NCBI RefSeq assembly: GCF_022581195.2
Contig: NC_061459.1
Span: forward strand, 11,222,001-11,286,000
Source: Helicoverpa zea
Taxonomy: Eukaryota; Arthropoda; Insecta; Lepidoptera; Noctuidae
Direction: 5' to 3'
Length of the DNA: 64,000 bases
This document shows, in pieces, positions 59,962 through 64,000 of this stretch. How positions within the stretch are numbered: the first letter of the stretch is position 1; each line of letters starts with the position of its first letter. The position numbers and the translations under genes were made by a program. The notes below the pieces were generated by a model. The model saw only the letters and a program-made list of their open reading frames with translations. It was not told where the DNA came from and did no database searches.

Positions 59962-61959
59962 ATGCCAGGACGCAGGAAAGTGTCACTGAGGCAAATGGAG
60001 CTGCTTCTAGAGTTTGCGCATTCCCATCGCGACATAGCGTTGGGCCGCTTTCCGCCAGGTCCTCAGGGAGTGCGGGACACTCGAGAAGCATGGCGGTCGA
60101 TTTCGGTGGCACTTAACTGTGTCGGCAGCGGAGCCACTAAAACGCCGGACCAATGGCGCCGAGTACGTTTACTTCTTTATTTAAAAAACAGCACTTTAGC
60201 ATGTTTGTATGGTGGCACGACTATATCTCATAATATTCACTTGCTTTTAATTTTGGATACTTACTTTGCATCTGTAAAACTTAATAGTAACTCATTGATA
60301 ACTTTTTTTTATTTTGCTTTTTCTAAGTTTTTGTCACTGAATGAATGTAACATTGTTTGCATGTGTAACTAACCAGTAACTGTTTTTTTTGTCAAGTATT
60401 GGATAGAGTTCAAAGCAAAAACAAAAGGAAAAGCTGCAGACATGCGGAGGAGCACATCTGCGACTGGTGGAGGCCCTAACAGGCTGGTCCCTCTTAACTA
60501 TATAGAGGAAAAGGTGCTGGCTTTGTTAGGCCCTGTTGTGGTTGAGGGATTGCCTGGTGTGCGCTTGCCCATTGATGTTAGTTTAATTTCATATAAATAT
60601 AATTTAAGTTTTATTGTCATCCGCTTCATTGAAACTACTACTTTATTTGTCAGGATGTTATGTGGTTTCTTTACGCATATTGAAAAGAAAATTATTTCTT
60701 CAGATATTGTCACTTGGTGACCCACCAACTTCCCAGCCATCGATGTCTGGAGCTGTGGCTGTACACACCTCACAGCCTCCGGTGCCTCCTAAGCCCTCAA
60801 CCTCTACTTATGATGAGCAGATAATGGAGGTTGAATGGCTTGACGACAGCCTTCTAGAGGGGACACAGCCTGTGGAGCAGATGCCTGCTGCAGAGGCTGT
60901 GGAGCAGATGCCTGCTGCAGAGGCTGTGGAGCAGACGCCTGCTGCAGAGGCTGTGGAGCAGACGCCTGCTGCAGAGGCTGCGGAGCAGACGCCTGCTGCA
61001 GAGGCTGTGGAGCAGATGCCTGCTGCAGGGGCTGTGGAGCCCACACTATCCAGTGAGGCTGCTATTAGTAAGTACTTCTTAATTAATAAATAAAAAACAG
61101 CTTTTTATTTTATTTTTACTAGGCCTAGCGATAAGCAAGTAGTAATTAGGTAGTAGTAATTGTATTGTAAGGTGTATTATCCTGTAGTTAAATCATTGTA
61201 ATTATATATATTTTTCTAGGGAATTCTGAGAGAGATGGTCCACAATGTTCAACCCCGAGCCAGCGTCAACGACCACGACGAGCGAATGGTTAATAATTTT
61301 ATTTCAATAACAAAAATTTTGATAATTTTACTACTACTATACTACTATTATATCGGGTGTGTCGTTCACAATCACATTAAATCATATCGCATATACTTTA
61401 TGATATTCTATGGCGAATTGTAAAAAAAATAACCTAATCCATTCAGTGGTTTAACCACAGGAGTCATTTTTCGTTTTTATAATTTACAACATCATGTGTA
61501 AAGCAGAGATAAATTTAGGAGTATCGTATGTTTTGATCAGTTGACAGCTGTCAGGTTTCAAGGGAGAATTTCAATTGTTTGTAATGATTGTTTTATATGG
61601 TGTTCTAAGTTTTGCACATTTTTATTCCATTTACTTTGTTTGAAAAAATCATTTTTTTAGTTTTACGTATTTTTCTTTTTTCTTTGTGTTAATCGACATA
61701 TATTAACCAGTATATTAACGCATTTCATTTAATGTGATTATGAACGACACACCCGATATATGCATGTAAGCCAAAAAGAAAAATAGTCACAAATATTATT
61801 TTTTCAGTTCGCAGAGAGGAGTCAATACCTCGTTGGGCCTATGACCTGGAATTGAGGAGAATAGAGGTGGAGACCCGACTCACAGAAGCAGTGGAGGGGA
61901 TGCTTGGGGTTTTAAGAGACATTCGGGACGACTACCGCCGGCAAACAAACCGGGAATGA
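59962..61959 (+). CDS. Transposon-encoded Myb/SANT-like DNA-binding protein
   Basis: Five exons, 59962-60162, 60397-60576, 60704-61067, 61220-61288 and 61808-61959, join in frame to give 321 residues. The N-terminal Myb/SANT-like domain has the expected tryptophans: REAWRSISVALNCVGSG, then DQWRR|YWIEFKAKTKGKAADM across the first splice. The MRRSTSATGGGPNRLVPLNYIEEKV stretch resembles NAIF1/MSANTD-type proteins that partner Harbinger nucleases. Next comes a proline-rich linker with six 9-residue repeats (60872-61033). A C-terminal helix (WAYDLELRRIEVETRLTEAV) ends at TGA 61957-61959. Splice signals are all GT-AG. It presumably recruits the convergent nuclease; that is inferred from the family. 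Confidence 0.82.
60872..61033 (+). repeat. 27-bp coding minisatellite, six units (VEQMPAAEA)
   Basis: Six head-to-tail 27-bp units start at 60872. They encode VEQMPAAEA, VEQMPAAEA, VEQTPAAEA, VEQTPAAEA, AEQTPAAEA and VEQMPAAGA. Units differ by one or two bases, indicating recent expansion. The array keeps the reading frame of the Myb/SANT-like gene. Confidence 0.93.
61354..61755. mobile_element. MITE with CGGGTGTGTCGTTCA termini, nested in the Myb/SANT-like gene intron
   Basis: A 402-bp element starts CGGGTGTGTCGTTCACAATC at 61354 and ends with the inverse complement at 61755. The TIRs match over about 29 bp with one mismatch. The flanks are ATAT on both sides (61350-61353 and 61756-61759), consistent with a short TA-rich target duplication. 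There is no coding capacity. It lies wholly within intron 4 of the Myb/SANT-like gene. Confidence 0.82.
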
Positions 61960-63149
61960 TTACCTACTGCGTTGGTCTAGTTGTCGTTCCGAATGTTGCA
62001 AACAATGTATCCTCCGCGGCCCCCCCCTCTATCTTTTGGGTCCAATGTTTAAAAACGTCAGCGGTTTTACCCATGCCCATAGGACCCCTTGTAAGTGGAT
62101 GTCTACACCCTACGTTGTGATTGTTAATTAGTTTTTATATTAAAAAAGATTTTAATTAGAATAATTATTATTAAGTGAAATTTTAAATAATGTTGTACCT
62201 TTTATTCTAAGAATAAATAGCGTTTATAAGACTTAACTAGTTTTATTTTAGGTACTTACCCTATTCATTTTACTAGGAGCTACTGCCTATCTTACCCTGA
62301 TCAACTCAGTTAAAACAAAACTCCTTGGTAAGACTGGTTATTGGTAATTCAAACTCAAACTAAAATTATATTTTATTTATTTAAAATAGGCGCATAAAAG
62401 TTCACAAGTAGAAAAGCTCTTGCGAAATGTCAAGCTAGTTGCACGGTTCCAAGGAGTGGGTCTCATGGAGAAGAACCGGCAAGAAACTCCATAGACACTC
62501 TTTTAAAAAAAATCAATTTTTTACAATAATTTTCATATAGTGCTAGTTATCCCTGAGAAAGTTATACAATGCAAGTGAAGCTAATGTATTGAATGAATAA
62601 ATTATATAAAACTATTTTAATGCAACTATGTTAAGAGGAAATTAAATTATATAATTCAAATAATGTTACTTGGTAAGCCAAGTTTTGAAATAGGTACCGC
62701 ATCCTGCGGCTCGTTCAGCTCGCCTTGGTGGGGAAGTGCTGGGAATCTTGCACCTCGCATGCCCGTGGTCGCCGGGGAAGCCACATGTGAAGAAAGAAAA
62801 AAAAATGAGTTATTTTAACGACAGTCATCCCAATCAAATAAAATGGTTTTAAGTAAATATTTAAACTTTAGTTCTTACACATAGTGTTGCCGAATGTCCC
62901 GATTTTCAGGGTTTTGGGTCTGGGTCTGGGGGCGCCTCGCGATTTGTACCTGAAAAAAATAAAAATATATATAAATTTAGGTAATCGATATAAAACTATA
63001 CTTGCACTAATAGCGTAGAAAGCATTGATTAAACATTTAAAATTACACTATTTATCTTATATAGTTTTGAAAAATTTAATAAATAATTTTAAAGTATTAC
63101 TCACTAAATAGATAAATATTCTTAAACCATTAATAATGCCAGGAAGAGT
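61960..63149. other. Space between the convergent genes of the Harbinger-type element, with a repeat
   Basis: The stretch 62385-62600 contains GGTTCCAAGGAGTGGGTCTC and AGAACCGGCAAGAAACTCC, phrases familiar from lepidopteran interspersed repeats, with ATGAATAAAT-like sequence near its end. A GC-richer tract at 62700-62780 and AT-rich sequence make up the rest. The 3' UTRs of both transposon genes should lie here. Confidence 0.45.
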
Positions 63150-63766
63150 TTATAAATTAGTCCTGGTATTCCATAATCTTTGGACTAGAATATCTCTGGT
63201 CCTTGAATTATCTAGATTTGCTGCAGCTCTAATCTGTTGGGAGATTTGGCTCTGTTCCAAATAGTCAGACTCTTCACTCTCAGGCTCCGGCAGAGGAACA
63301 TTGTGTATGTTTGCTATATTGTGTAGTACAACACATGCATTCACAATTTTAGCCACAGTCACTGGGTCATAGTGAAGAACCCTATGTGCTAATAAACAGC
63401 GCCAACGATTCTTTAATACACCTATGCAACGCTCAACGGTATTGCGAACTTTGCAATGCAGTGTGGTGTAATGTTCCTCTGGTGAACCGACAGCAGCCTC
63501 TAATATAGGTGTCATCATCCAAGGGCGTTGTGCATATCCAGAATCACCTGAAATTTCAGTAATATAAGTAAAATACCTGTTTTATTTGAAAATACTTGAC
63601 AAATACAATCCAATATTTATATACCTAATAGCCAACAATGCTCCCCAGATCTTTCCAATCCTTCTAGGTGAGATTTAATGCAGCATTGGTTCCACACAAA
63701 TGAATCATGTGATGCACCTCCATAGGATGCATCAACATGCAGTATTTGCAAATTCGCATCACAAAT
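63150..63766 (-). CDS. HARBI1-like Harbinger nuclease, C-terminal part (partial gene)
   Basis: Two exons, 63766-63625 and 63547-63150, join in frame (donor TTAG|GTATAT, acceptor TTTCAG). They encode the last ~179 residues: ICDANLQILHVDASYGGASH, then HCWLLGDSGYAQRPWMMTPI (second catalytic Asp), and CKVRNTVERCIGVLKNRWRC (catalytic Glu). KIVNACVVLHNIANIHNVPL follows, then an acidic tail; stop at 63152-63150. Upstream exons, including the first catalytic Asp, are outside the window or not identifiable in 63767-64000. It is clearly distinct from the nuclease at 11062-13326. It converges on the Myb/SANT-like gene. Confidence 0.85.
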
Positions 63767-64000
63767 CTGCAATAGATAGGTATAACATACTGTACAGTCA
63801 GCCATCAGCGCAAGTGCCAAAACCAAACAACTTGACATGGATCTTTTATCATTGATCTTTTTTTGTAAATAATTGTCGTACAAATTCTGGTCTACGCTGC
63901 CCTATGCGTCGAATGGTAGATACCTACAATAAAGCATTTATTGATATTGACATTTTTGTATGCTCTAAGTCCAAATTTAAGAATGATGTAATGAAACTGT

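Larger units (their letters stand above)
59478..64000. mobile_element. Second PIF/Harbinger-type element (left part; right end outside window)
   Basis: The left terminus is CTTATTCGCTAAC at 59478, shared with the derivative at 56288-57574. It is followed by about 480 bp of promoter-like sequence and then a Myb/SANT-like gene (plus). A HARBI1-like nuclease gene converges on it from the right (minus, 63150 to beyond 64000). This two-gene plan is diagnostic of PIF/Harbinger, but this type pairs a Myb/SANT-like protein rather than MADF-BESS. The TIRs do not resemble those of the element at 10286. The right end, and hence the target duplication, cannot be seen. A MITE is nested inside at 61354. 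Confidence 0.72.

Noticed and set aside
1..64000. CRISPR arrays, bacterial operons, riboswitches or ribosome binding sites
   Set aside because: The window is eukaryotic; no regularly spaced repeat-spacer array is present, and the one regular array (60872-61033) is a coding minisatellite.

Overview
This is a eukaryotic, AT-rich, intron-rich window, almost certainly from a moth or butterfly (Lepidoptera). Three things support that. The single-copy genes read as insect orthologues, including a brummer-type lipase and a USP12/46-type deubiquitinase. Introns are GT-AG and interrupt every complete gene. The dispersed repeats include families I recognise as common in lepidopteran genomes: a tRNA-derived SINE, RTE-like LINE fragments with TGATGA-type tails, and a short Helitron-like element. 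All exon models were built by eye from splice sites, reading phase and family conservation. Each complete model closes in frame.

Layout. At 1-380 is the first coding exon of clathrin light chain (minus). A deleted hAT transposon sits 77 bp upstream of its start codon, between it and the divergent mitochondrial ribosomal protein mL64/CRIF1 gene (1618-2829, plus). Cep78 (minus, 12 exons) fills 3903-9109. An apparently intact two-gene PIF/Harbinger transposon occupies 10286-13475, with its nuclease gene nested antisense to its MADF-BESS gene. The brummer/PNPLA triglyceride lipase (minus, 9 exons) spans 15736-37037. Its introns hold a foldback element, a Helitron-like remnant and an apparently intact Transib transposon (31526-34171) that encodes a RAG1-related transposase. 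Nosip (plus, 37660-38692) starts head-to-head with brummer. It ends tail-to-tail with an eight-exon C2H2 zinc-finger gene (minus, 39182-44104) that I could not name with confidence.

A carboxylesterase pseudogene (45271-47554) carries two MITEs inside coding sequence. RpL21 (48598-49372, plus) is followed tail-to-tail by Usp46 (minus, 50518-56065, 8 exons), whose seventh intron holds a truncated RTE-like LINE. From 56288 to the right edge the sequence is mostly mobile DNA: a derivative element, a 1.35-kb foldback palindrome, and the left part of a second Harbinger-type element. That element has a Myb/SANT-like gene (59962-61959, plus) converging on a HARBI1-like nuclease gene (63150 to beyond the edge, minus).

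How it fits together. The host genes are unrelated housekeeping functions: endocytosis, mitochondrial translation, centrosome, lipid storage, E3 ligase, cytosolic translation and deubiquitination. The most striking content is the density and variety of DNA transposons: hAT, two kinds of PIF/Harbinger, Transib, several MITEs, foldbacks and a Helitron-like element. Two of them (10286-13475 and 31526-34171) have matching target-site duplications, near-perfect terminal repeats and full-length DDE transposase reading frames. The Transib ends resemble RAG recombination signal sequences, including a heptamer, a 23-bp spacer and a nonamer-like block.
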